Origin: a virus
IMG/VR virus record: IMGVR_UViG_3300034062_007046
Coordinates: 1 to 64,000 of that record
Length of the DNA: 64,000 nt
Reading direction: 5' to 3' (one strand)
Position numbers and translations under genes: made by a program. Of this stretch, positions 15,001-24,400 are shown one piece after another. Numbering within the stretch: the first letter of the stretch is position 1; the number at the start of each line of letters is the position of its first letter. The notes under the pieces are model-generated. The model was not told the DNA's origin. It made no database searches and was given only the letters and a program-made list of their open reading frames with translations.

Positions 15001-17765
15001 GGAGTAAATCGACTTATTCCTATACGTCTTCTGCCCCATCTACATTAGAATTTGATGAACAAACTGGTAAAATTAAAGCAAAAAGCATTCAAGCAAACTC
15101 CTCTGGCGAGGAAAGTCAAAATTCAGAAAAGCGGCTGCTTCCAGCTTACCTATTTAATGAAATAATCCAATCGGAAAATTTGGTAGAATATTCAAATAAT
15201 GAATTAAAGTACTCATCTTACATTGACGGAAATAAACAACAAAAGCTTGATGCTAACGTTATAGATGACAATCTAAGAGCTGGGGTAGAAAGAGCAAATG
15301 ACGAATTAAAAAAATTCTTAGGAGAATTTATCTTTGTTCTTAGATCGTTCATAGCTTTTAAGGCAATAGACATAGTGAACGAATCAGTGCAAGATGGTCT
15401 TAAAAAAGCCTTCACTAATTGGGATAGATATCAAAAAATATTTACATTCTTAGGCTTAATGGACAATTTTTTAAGATTAACACCACAAGAATTAGACGTT
15501 AAAAACTCTGAGTCTATAAATAAATTAATAACCGAACTTGGCGGCGGTGTTAATGAAGGACGCGCTTTATATTTAGAAAATAGCGGTGCTTCCCTGTATA
15601 TAAAAATATGTGAGATCTTAGAGTCAAACAGAGGAGACTTCAGCTCATTAATAAATGAAATTAGCACGCAAACTGGACGTGGCGGTGTAGCTGTACAACA
15701 ACAGAATACTGACTTAGTGAATTTTTTAGGCAATAACCAAACATTAGATTTTTATTTTTCTCAATCTTTAAACCAAGTTTTAACAACTTACCGATCAATT
15801 AATAAAGTATACGATACTGTTTTTAGAACTTCTTTTAATTATCCAAGATATGAAGTTAATTTTATTGAGAATGTTAGAACAGAGGCTGTACCAAACAACG
15901 AAGAGGTGCATAGTATCTTTAAATTAGATATTAAAAGAAACTCGCCTTCATCTTCTTATTTAAATATCCAAGATTATGAAGACGCAGATAAAGAACTAAG
16001 TAACTATATTATAAGCACACTTAAATTTGATAATTCGCTTAATCCATCCAAGCAAGATGTTTTTAATAAATTTTTACAATATAATAATCCAACTCTCAAA
16101 AATGAAGTTTCATATGGAGATTTATCAAAAAGATATTTTAATAAATGCAGAGAGAATGTCAAACTTAGCCCTTTTTTGAGTTCAACGGTAGCGCAACAAG
16201 CTCAAGAGCAAACTGGTTCGGACGGCACAAAAAATAAATCACCAGAAGTTAGAAAAGCATATTCAGATTATATGAAGCTTGTTGTCGAACAAACAGACAT
16301 ACAAAAAGCATGTAATATTTTTCCACATTATTTAGATATTGATTCCATAAAAGAAAAAGCATTAGAGGCTAAAAAGCAGTCTTTTTGTGTAGACCAAATA
16401 ATAAATGAAAAAATCATAAATAACGAACCGATAAACTCAAAAGAGCTTGAAACATTAGAAACCAATGAAACTCAAAATATTCTTCTAAGATCTTTATACG
16501 TAACCACCATAAGAGTTTATGCCCACGACTTACTTTTAAGAGGGATCGGACCTTTCGGTTATTACGACCCCCAGATCCTTAGAGCTGACAATTTATTTAT
16601 TGATTATATGGCTTCTCAAATAGAGTCAGAAATGAGATCGCTCGATACAACTTTTTTCAACATGATGATGAACTTCTTAAGTTCAGAATATAAAAGAGCA
16701 AATCCAGAAGAAGATATCGACATATCATTTATGAGCGTAAAAAGACAAATTTTTAAAAGAATTATTAGACAAGAATTGAGAAAATCAATTCTTCCAAAAA
16801 TGTCAAAAAGAATAATGGAAGACACTAACCAAGCTATGGAAAAAGATCTTCCTACAGACCCAACCAGATTTAATTTAAAGTTCATAGGTACTGCAAAAGA
16901 ACTAAATGAACAATTTGGAAATTTTTTAATAGAAAAACAAGGGAGTGTGTATCTTAAAATTGACTCTACCACGTTAAGCCAGCCAAGAATTGATATCTTT
17001 AATAACAGAATTCCTGTAATACAAGCAACTCCACAAATTAGAGCATCGGAGTTTAAAGTTTATGAAGGTAGCTTAGAGTCGTTTAATGATTCTAAAGTTG
17101 AATTTAGATTATTATTTGAATACCTATTCCCATTAAAAAAATACATAACAACGCTGTTTATCACAAATTCATTATGTACCACTACAAGAAGGCAAGTTCT
17201 TGACATTTTTAGAGGCACAAAAAAAGGATTATTGCGAGTCACAAAACTTGTGCAAACCAACGGACAGCCCATAGTGCCTGATTTAAACAATCCACAAGAC
17301 GTTGCAAACAGTAATACTGATGACGATCTTTTGTGGTTTATTTTAAAATCATTGCTTTTGACCCCTATAAAAATAGCAAAAGGCTTTATAGAGTCAACTG
17401 ACGCGAACGTGGCAGCGATTTCTACTGTATACAAGGTTGCAAAACAATTTGAGCCAGATATCCCGTCCTATACAGTTCCAGCAGTTGGCGTTCCTTTAGC
17501 AATTGCTGGTTTATTTTCTCCTCCTTTGTTTCCTTTCGCTCTCAATCCTATGAATGGAGCATATTATGGTCTTGGATTATGGTACGAAGATAACAATTCT
17601 GATGAAAAAAATAAGTCTGATGCTCGCAAGAGAAAGTATTTAAATGATTTAATCGATAGTGCAGCCGAAGCAAAAACAATTTCTTGTGGAGATGAGAATA
17701 GAGAGAAGATAAGACAGGATCAGGATGATTTCTATAGATCGCCAAAACCAGCGCAGGAGGAATAA
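12003..17765 (+). CDS. Giant baseplate-region structural protein (1920 aa), function unknown
   Basis: This 1920-residue protein lies between the spike gene and the gp25-like gene. The first about 85 residues look like a small beta-barrel (SH3-like by eye). Residues 225-260 are a Q/N/K-rich linker. Much of the rest is helical with Asp/Asn-rich loops (for example around 760-800). Near the C-terminus, residues about 1820-1880 hold a proline- and hydrophobic-rich stretch (VPLAIAGLFSPPLFPFALNP). Regular coiled-coil heptads expected for a tape measure are not obvious. A hub or wedge scaffold is more likely from position. There is no Shine-Dalgarno; it starts 1 nt after the upstream stop. No family recognised. 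Confidence 0.75.
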   Translation: MNPFEKIKIPKPPSIPFHLIKEPSFFVEGEEYPLSNVVVTNKKLSINTPVIVLEESVGFEARWAKIIIQNSSGAFELKGFVLKKALVAVADAKPFIPANIEPSNLPNSQAPEIDWRLQPSNRFFSDDKRGLYCVTYDTGVEKLDNNLEDVMLQALYSSIELILKDTGKNFSQEYAKSLQDNYYLFGQAEAVDFSFRFCSTLRVLVTVPKKYVESTVVQKNTVESIQDPAKESATVKNDENTVAQSQQKQPNQPAKKRYIDIKFNNYEEYDTFFKQISHIGKFSIPAGVLNQKDVIFKSRDWIIEPNGVNINFANDAAEIVEMRDLIDVLIIQNTPENKKNEIFPDLPSVKKDSIYGLSITAVENNWELPIEIPNWSGKLLLKINADDLKISYIRFDTNKNEQIPLNIGVLKFLETDTIKSKKNVNYVLQRLLSKAKYEYASILKNQSSELANDVIIKRYGPDCLELINFKQILQSDIEAINDEFIEGIDDKEESISDVLLIEDLDYERNMSNFIKKYYYASAAKDGKVTSVEVRPLDVTQCVKNSYALLNNSIARGENILETGDKFLNKFVRLKKRDREKQIEREGNDLLKAVFNPKGIRSKAIRRILDIDKPSKNLTSYEKFNFYVLPAIKEINLNALLIETLKCSSANLSPDQFRDLLNKYNKAKKAIEAAAFATVCNPYLVAGMKKFNSFQLPTFPTINNNKNLADELTNLAINIIQQILIISIRLTLTGSINQCASDKNKATNPGSANSPTNLADAFGDTPNDDPAVNDTIDDIFGIDPNNIGGSDIEKLQALDEARAQAKEKLKNLLENLMCVLTTKEICDLLRGKTVEADTYEIIKSVIRNKSKDLADDFSTNEDISALFIKLGNSISLQICDDILANPNNLLPANPLCDDGSLENARRKLLEDKNLPPDVIDAIIDDIKGKEAKNVEDILKFLDSDNPFDATNIPSVLCQKGPNGETIPPVIDVGVPLDSFKSMLDMLLKNTYLTFNQEALEWSKSTYSYTSSAPSTLEFDEQTGKIKAKSIQANSSGEESQNSEKRLLPAYLFNEIIQSENLVEYSNNELKYSSYIDGNKQQKLDANVIDDNLRAGVERANDELKKFLGEFIFVLRSFIAFKAIDIVNESVQDGLKKAFTNWDRYQKIFTFLGLMDNFLRLTPQELDVKNSESINKLITELGGGVNEGRALYLENSGASLYIKICEILESNRGDFSSLINEISTQTGRGGVAVQQQNTDLVNFLGNNQTLDFYFSQSLNQVLTTYRSINKVYDTVFRTSFNYPRYEVNFIENVRTEAVPNNEEVHSIFKLDIKRNSPSSSYLNIQDYEDADKELSNYIISTLKFDNSLNPSKQDVFNKFLQYNNPTLKNEVSYGDLSKRYFNKCRENVKLSPFLSSTVAQQAQEQTGSDGTKNKSPEVRKAYSDYMKLVVEQTDIQKACNIFPHYLDIDSIKEKALEAKKQSFCVDQIINEKIINNEPINSKELETLETNETQNILLRSLYVTTIRVYAHDLLLRGIGPFGYYDPQILRADNLFIDYMASQIESEMRSLDTTFFNMMMNFLSSEYKRANPEEDIDISFMSVKRQIFKRIIRQELRKSILPKMSKRIMEDTNQAMEKDLPTDPTRFNLKFIGTAKELNEQFGNFLIEKQGSVYLKIDSTTLSQPRIDIFNNRIPVIQATPQIRASEFKVYEGSLESFNDSKVEFRLLFEYLFPLKKYITTLFITNSLCTTTRRQVLDIFRGTKKGLLRVTKLVQTNGQPIVPDLNNPQDVANSNTDDDLLWFILKSLLLTPIKIAKGFIESTDANVAAISTVYKVAKQFEPDIPSYTVPAVGVPLAIAGLFSPPLFPFALNPMNGAYYGLGLWYEDNNSDEKNKSDARKRKYLNDLIDSAAEAKTISCGDENREKIRQDQDDFYRSPKPAQEE

Positions 17766-17767
17766 AA

Positions 17768-18148
17768 ATGGAAGGTTTTTCGCCAGTATTACCACTAAAA
17801 GTAGATTCAATAGATGGTCCATATGCCATGAATAAAACGGCGTTAGATTCATTGAAACAGGACTTAAAGATGTTATTTTTGACAAATCCTGGCGAACGAA
17901 TGATGGATCCAAATTATGGTATAGGGCTTAGAAGATTTTTATTTTCACAAAATACTCCATCTTTAGCTAACGATATTATTAATAGAACGCAAGATCAAGT
18001 TAGAAAATATATGAATTTTGTTATTATAGAAGATATTAGCGTAATCACTCCTCAAGAAAATGAGAACATGTTTTTAGTAAACGTCGTTTTTAACGTGCCA
18101 TATTTAAACATAAAAGATCAATTAAATCTCTCTCTTGAATCTAATTAA
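17768..18148 (+). CDS. 25: gp25-like baseplate wedge protein (GPW/gp25 family)
   Basis: The 126-aa protein has the GPW/gp25 fold signature. A helix LKQDLKMLFLTNPGERMMD is followed by PNYGIGLRRFLF (about residues 47-58), which is the most conserved stretch of the family. Length is typical (T4 gp25 is 132 aa). gp25 joins wedges to the tail sheath and starts sheath assembly. AGGAGG lies 6 nt before the ATG. It directly precedes the gp6-like wedge gene, the same order as W-J in P2 and as found in many contractile tails. Confidence 0.9.
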   Translation: MEGFSPVLPLKVDSIDGPYAMNKTALDSLKQDLKMLFLTNPGERMMDPNYGIGLRRFLFSQNTPSLANDIINRTQDQVRKYMNFVIIEDISVITPQENENMFLVNVVFNVPYLNIKDQLNLSLESN

Positions 18149-18169
18149 AGTTTAGTAGAGGAAATTTAG

Positions 18170-19972
18170 ATGGCTAAAAAAATTGTACCAATAAAGTACA
18201 CAAGCAGAGATTTTGATTCAATAAAAAGAGATTTAGTAGAACACGCTAAAAGGTATTATCCAAACTCTTATAAAGATTTTAATGAAGGCAGTTTTGGTTC
18301 ATTAATGCTTGATACTGTCTCGTATGTGGGAGATGTACTATCATTTTATCTCGACTATCAAGCTAATGAATCTTTTCTTGAAACAGCCTCGGAATTCAAC
18401 AATGTCCTTAAAATAGCTAAACAACTTGGCTATAAATACACCAATGGGTCTACTTCTACTGGGGTTGTCGCCTTTTATATAGCGGTTCCTTCAAATTCAT
18501 CTGGTTTGGCTCCAAATTTAGAATATGCTCCCATCTTAAAAAAGGGAAGCACTTTTTCTACAAAAAATGGTGTAAAATTTATATTGAATGAAGATGTCAG
18601 ATTTGATAACACTTCAAATGAAATAAGACCATTGACGATAGGAGTGGACGGTAAGCCTTTAACATATGGTATAAAAGCGTATGGAACCGTAGTTTCTGGC
18701 ATCATCCGTTCTGAGCGTATAACTGTCGGAGAATATAAAAAGTTTTTAAAAATTAGATTGTCTGAGTCTAATATAACAGAAATTATATCTGTCTTCGATG
18801 AAGAAGGAAATCAATATTATGAAGTAGATTTCTTATCGCAAAATGTTATTTATAGATCTGTTACAAATAAAGACCCTAACTCTGCTACATTAGCAAAAGA
18901 AATTTTAAAACCATTTATAGTGCCAAGAAGATTTACTTTTGAAAGTGAAATCGGCGCTTCATATATTCAATTCGGAGCAAGCTCCGACGTGACAGTACCA
19001 GATAATTTGAGTATGATTACAGACCCTGCAAACGCAATTTTGCAGTTACATGGCAAAGAATATATTTCAAGCGATACTTTTGATCCGACAAGATTAACAA
19101 ACAGCGATAAACTTGGTATTAGCCCTTCAAATACAGTTTTGACGGTGACTTATCGCTATGCACAGACAAATGCTGGTGCTAACTTTGCAATCGATTCTCT
19201 AAACGAAGTTATAACTCCACAGTTTGCTTTTAACGATGAACAAAATTTATTACAAACAACGATTGCCTCTGTGATTTCTTCTCTTGAAGTAACTAACGAA
19301 ACACCAATTGTTGGAGAAGCTAATACTTTTGATTCTAAAGAGCTGAAGATAAGAATTCAAAATTCGTTTTCAACACAAAATAGAGCGGTTACAGCAGAAG
19401 ATTATAAATCCTTATGCTATACAATGCCAAAGAAATTTGGCTCTATTAAAAGAATTAATACAGTTAGAGACGATGATTCCTTAAAAAGAAATTTAAATAT
19501 TTATGTTTTATGCGAAGATTCTAATAGTTTTTTAACCGAAGCAAATCAAATAGTAAAAACAAATTTAAAAACCTGGCTTTCAAGAAATAAAATGTTAAAT
19601 GACTCTATAGATATTCTTGACGGAAAAGTGGTAAATTACGGAATAGAATTTGTTGCGGTAGGATCAAATAATAGACCTAAATATGACATCCTGACTGATG
19701 CAATTTCACAGTTAAAAATTGATTTTTCTACTTTACCTGATTTTGGAGAAACTTTTTTTATAACAAATGTCTTAAGCAGCCTTAAAAAAGTTGATGGCTT
19801 ATTAGATGTGATTAGCGTAAAAATAGTTCCAAAAAATGGTGGTGTATATTCTGATAGCATATTTAGCTTTGAAGACAATACTTCGGCAGACAAAAGGTAT
19901 ATAAACATTCCATTAAATGTTGTAATGGAATTAAGATTCCCCAACTCAGATATTAAAGGTACAATAATCTAA
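18170..19972 (+). CDS. 6: gp6-like (J-type) baseplate wedge protein
   Basis: The 600-aa protein follows gp25 and resembles the Baseplate_J/gp6 family that forms the wedge core around the hub. Features include KYTSRDFDSIKRDLVEH at the start, YVGDVLSFYLDYQANESFLETA (about residues 51-72), LGYKYTNGSTSTGV, and the conserved RAVTAEDYKSLCY (about 406-418), which is the J-family RAVTxxDY motif. The length fits T4 gp6 (660 aa). GAGGA lies before the ATG. The gene ends in TAATG, sharing an A with the next start. Arginine is coded almost only by AGA here. Confidence 0.9.
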   Translation: MAKKIVPIKYTSRDFDSIKRDLVEHAKRYYPNSYKDFNEGSFGSLMLDTVSYVGDVLSFYLDYQANESFLETASEFNNVLKIAKQLGYKYTNGSTSTGVVAFYIAVPSNSSGLAPNLEYAPILKKGSTFSTKNGVKFILNEDVRFDNTSNEIRPLTIGVDGKPLTYGIKAYGTVVSGIIRSERITVGEYKKFLKIRLSESNITEIISVFDEEGNQYYEVDFLSQNVIYRSVTNKDPNSATLAKEILKPFIVPRRFTFESEIGASYIQFGASSDVTVPDNLSMITDPANAILQLHGKEYISSDTFDPTRLTNSDKLGISPSNTVLTVTYRYAQTNAGANFAIDSLNEVITPQFAFNDEQNLLQTTIASVISSLEVTNETPIVGEANTFDSKELKIRIQNSFSTQNRAVTAEDYKSLCYTMPKKFGSIKRINTVRDDDSLKRNLNIYVLCEDSNSFLTEANQIVKTNLKTWLSRNKMLNDSIDILDGKVVNYGIEFVAVGSNNRPKYDILTDAISQLKIDFSTLPDFGETFFITNVLSSLKKVDGLLDVISVKIVPKNGGVYSDSIFSFEDNTSADKRYINIPLNVVMELRFPNSDIKGTII

Positions 19973-21399
19973 TGCCATTCAAAAAATACGTAGCGAGTAA
20001 AGATACTACAATAACAAATGCTTATAGATTAGATCTTATTAATAGAGCCACAGATGCTAATATGGGTGCTTCTGACTCTCTTGAGATGTTTTCGATATAT
20101 GGTCAAGCAAACTCCTCCTCAGTCGAAAAAAGCAGAATTTTAGTACAGTTCCCGACAACGGACATAATCGCAGACAGAAATTTATCGAGAATACCATCTT
20201 CTGGTAGTGTTAAGTTTTTTCTTAGAATGTTTAACGTAGAGCATCCTTTTAGCGTGCCAAGAGATTATACAGCAAGTGTCGCCGCTCTGTCTCAATCTTG
20301 GGATGAAGGATATGGTTTGGATATGGAATCCTATACAGATAAAGGCTGGAGCGCACAAATGGTCGGCGCTGGTGCAACATGGATTTATTCTGTTAGTGGT
20401 ACTTTATGGTCAACGCAAGGCGGTTCTTTTTTAACTTCGTCCGATTATAATTTTAATGTTCCATTTTCATCTGGTTTGGAAGATATAGAATTAGATGTCA
20501 CAAAGGTAGTAGAAGATTGGATGGCAGGAACCATTAGTGACAACGGTTTTATTATTAAACTGTCTGGGGCGTTTGAACAAGGTGATCAGTTCCGCAGCTT
20601 TTATACAAAAAAATTCTCAGCCAGAGGGTCTCAATTTTTCTATAAAAGACCGATAATTGAAGCTCGTTGGGAGGCGGTAGTTAAGGATGATAGGAATCAG
20701 TTTTTTGCTTCAAGTAGCTTACTGAATGCAGAAGACAACACCATGAATCTATATTTTTATAATAAAGTTGGCGGTGTATCCAAAAACATAGTTGGTAATA
20801 TTTTACCAGGAGTTAAATTTTATTCGAATTCTTCTCTTACGAACGAAGTTTCTTCTGCGTATTTAAGCGTTACAAACCCTTCTGTTGGCGTCTATAAAGC
20901 GAGCGTTGCTATAAATACGACTGCAAGCGTTCTTTACGATAAATGGTACAATACAAGCTCTTCTGGTACTATCTTTTCAAGCTCTTTTGATGTTCTGCAA
21001 AGAGAAAATTATGACTACGAGTATGCGCCAGAGTACATTATAAACATTAACAATCTTAAAGTTACTTATAACGAAAACGAATCTGCGAGATTTAAAATTT
21101 TTGTCAGAGAAAAAGATTGGCAACCAACAATATACACAGTTGCATACAATACTGTAGAAAATTCAGTAATTACAGATCTTTATTACAAAATTTTTAGACT
21201 TAATGATAATTATACAGTAGTAGATTACTCTACTGGTTCGTTAGCTTATACCAAAACTTCTTATGATTCAAATGGCAATTATTTTGATTTGGATATGAAA
21301 AATATTGAAAAAGGATATGTTTATGGTATAAAATTAGCGAGATGGAATGGATTAGAATTAAAAGAATTCCAAAACGTTTTCAAATTTAAGGTTGAATAA
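19972..21399 (+). CDS. Virion structural protein with DNRLRE-like N-terminal domain
   Basis: The 475-aa protein starts on the gp6-like stop (TAATG). The N-terminal 230 residues resemble a DNRLRE-type beta-sandwich: DTTITNAYRLDLINRATDAN is followed by SLEMFSIYG and SRILVQFPT (about residues 62-70), then WDEGYGLDMESY and a Val-Thr-Lys-Val-Val-x-Asp-Trp stretch. The rest is beta-rich with an Ig-like C-terminus (GYVYGIKLARWNG near 448-460). Between the gp6-like and the KGT-motif protein, it is probably a baseplate or fibre-attachment component. Exact equivalent in T4 is not clear. Confidence 0.72.
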   Translation: MPFKKYVASKDTTITNAYRLDLINRATDANMGASDSLEMFSIYGQANSSSVEKSRILVQFPTTDIIADRNLSRIPSSGSVKFFLRMFNVEHPFSVPRDYTASVAALSQSWDEGYGLDMESYTDKGWSAQMVGAGATWIYSVSGTLWSTQGGSFLTSSDYNFNVPFSSGLEDIELDVTKVVEDWMAGTISDNGFIIKLSGAFEQGDQFRSFYTKKFSARGSQFFYKRPIIEARWEAVVKDDRNQFFASSSLLNAEDNTMNLYFYNKVGGVSKNIVGNILPGVKFYSNSSLTNEVSSAYLSVTNPSVGVYKASVAINTTASVLYDKWYNTSSSGTIFSSSFDVLQRENYDYEYAPEYIININNLKVTYNENESARFKIFVREKDWQPTIYTVAYNTVENSVITDLYYKIFRLNDNYTVVDYSTGSLAYTKTSYDSNGNYFDLDMKNIEKGYVYGIKLARWNGLELKEFQNVFKFKVE

Positions 21400-21401
21400 A
21401 T

Positions 21402-24400
21402 ATGTCAATAAAAGATTTATTTGGTAAAAAATCAGAAGGTATAGTAGCGTCACAACAAGTACAATCTCTATATGACGATGCAGAATCGGAAGGCTTTTTA
21501 ACTGAAAAAAGAAAAGAGAACGAAAGGTTTTTACCCTCTGTAGATTTTTTAACTGCTTCAAATTTTGCCAGATACGGCTCCGCTGAAAAGTACTATTCGG
21601 ACGCTATTAAAAATATTTATCAAACCTATCCTTATGATGGATCTAAAAAAGAAAAAACAGAATGGAGAAATTCTGTCTCTCAACTGGATTTATATGTTTT
21701 AGATAACATCTATCCAAAAACTACTGGTTATGTTATTTTTAATTCATCTTCACAACAATATGTAACAGTAAAAGGCGGTCCAAATACTGCTTCTTCTGGT
21801 AAGTTTGTTGACGCGAACATATACGATTTAAGTAAAAATAGAGAATCAAATTTAGCGTTAAATCCATTAAATTTAGGTAATACTGTAGAGTTTTGGTATA
21901 AGGAGTCTGGATCTAACGCGTCAACATATGCGTTATTTGATCTCTGGAACGGTGCTTCTTCTGGCTCTGTTAGTTATACAAGATTTTTAATTGAAAAAGT
22001 TTCATCTGGGTTTAGACTAACTTATTGCTCTGGAACCTCTGGTGTGCAAAATGCTTCTATTGCATACACGCATGACATAAATAACTGGCACCACTATGCG
22101 TTCTCGGTTAACTCAGCTTCAACTGGATTAAATCTTTGTTTGTATGTTGATGGTGATTTAGTAAATAATTCTATTACAGGTTCTGCTTTTTACGAAATAG
22201 CAAATAATGCTAATTCTATAGCTAATTTAGGCGCTTATAGAACTGGTTCTGCCGTTTATGTTAATGGAGCATTTGACGAATTTAGATTTTGGAAAGAAGC
22301 AAGAAGTTCAAAAAAAATTAGTAGATATTGGTTTACAAATGTCGATGGTGGCGCAAACACAGACGATTCAAACACTGAACTCGGCATTTATTTTAAATTT
22401 AACGAAGGGATATTATCATATAATTCCGTAAACCAATACGATACTCAATGCTTGGATTACTCGGGTCGTATCTCAAACGGCTCAATAATAAATTACACGG
22501 TCGCGGTCAGGAGTACTGGTTCCGCTTTAGAAAGCTATTCGTCTGATTTTGTTGAACAAAAAGACCCAGTAGTGTATTCGATACATCCAGACGTTCAAGC
22601 AGTTTTGACTGAATACTCTCAGCTTGGTTTCGAGCACGATAAAATCAATAATAGTAGCATATATAAGTCTATACCTTCTTGGATAACTGAACAGCAGGAA
22701 GATATTCAGGGCGAAGATTTATCTAATCTAACTCAAATTATTTCAAGTTATTTTGATACTCTGCATTTACAAATAGAAAACTTAACTAAACTTAAGGACA
22801 TAAAGTATTTTTCAGATGGCGAAAAACCACTACCATTTATAAATAAAATACTTTCTTCTTATAACTTTAATAATTTAGAGATTTTCAATAATACTACATT
22901 TTTAGAAGACTTATTATCAAGAAATGAAACTGATGAATTTGAAGAAAGTTTGTTTGATATAAAAAATACAATTTATCAAAATATCTATAACAATTTAATT
23001 TATATTTATAAGTCAAAAGGCACAGAAAAATCTCTAAGAAATCTTATAAGATGCTTTGGCGTAGACGATGAATTAGTAAAAATAAATCTATACGCGGATA
23101 ACGCACAATATAATTTAACGAATAAATATCAATATGTTTCAACTCCTAAAAAGTTTGTCGATTTTAATGACGAAGATCGGTTTGAAGCCGTTGTTTATCA
23201 AAAAGCTTTTAGCGGCGACTCCAACACAAGAGGGTATATAAAAGGAGAAAGCTCGGGAAAACTAAGTTATATTCCTGTGACGCTTCAAGCAGAAATAATA
23301 TTTCCAAAAAAAGTTGATTACGACAATCCAAATTATATAATCCCAGAATTTACAACAGTTTCTTTGTTTGGCGTTCATACTGCAAACAATAATCAAAATA
23401 TTTTAACTTGGGGAAATGATGAATTTAACTTTCAAGTATATGCAGAAAAAAGAAACTTTGAGAGCAAAGATGTATATTTTAGATTATCGGGCTCGTTGTC
23501 AGGAAGCAGCTTCCAGCTAACATCAAGCTGGTACAACGAAACCTATGACAACAATAAGTGGAACCTTGCAGTAAGAATTAAGCCACAAAAAATAGAAAAT
23601 GTTGATTTGGTGTCTGGCTCCTCAACTGGCGATTATGTCGTTGAGTTTGTTGGTTTTAACACAACCTTAGACAATATTGATGATAGTTTTATCCTTTCTG
23701 CTTCGATACCAGAAGCTAATGCTAAATCTGCTTTATCTAAAAATAAAAGAGTTTATGCAGGCGCTCATTATCAAGATTTTGATCCAATGCAATTAATGGC
23801 AAAAACTGACGTAAAAATCTCGTCTGTTCGGTTTTGGCATGATTACTTGAACGATGAAGAAATTAAAAATCATTCATATGATTCTTCTAATTTTGGTCGA
23901 GAATACCCATATTGGAATGCTTTCTTGACTCAAACAGATGCTAACAGTTTGATGCTAACGAAAGCAGATTTATTAACATTAAATTGGGATTTTGCGGTTG
24001 TCACAGGATCGGATTCAAGTGGAGAATTTTTAGTCGAGGATGCCTCTTCTGGATCTGTCGCTGCTGCTACAAAATATGGTGTAGGTTGGCTTGGAGATAT
24101 CCTTTTTTATAGGCATACTGGTTTAGGAACCCAATTTTATCCAAGCGACTCACAGGTTGTTAATAAGGAATTTATCTATTCAGCGAAGCTGCAAACCCCA
24201 GAAACCTTGGCTGGTTCAGATTTGATACAAATTAGAAACACTGATGATATTGAATCAACAAGAAACACCAAGCCAGTAACATACTTCTATTCAGTAGAAA
24301 AAAGTATGTCACAAGTTATTAACAACGAAATTATTAATTGGTTTTCTACAATAAATGCGTTTAATAATTTAATAGGCGACCCATCGGAGCGTTATAGAAG

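Noticed and set aside
12003-17765. Tape-measure protein
   Set aside because: Length is suitable, but extended heptad repeats are not evident, and its position between spike and gp25 suits a hub or wedge protein better.
18431-18438. Perfect T4 late motif TATAAATA
   Set aside because: It lies inside the gp6-like gene, encoding Tyr-Lys-Tyr, far from any gene start, so it is probably coding chance.
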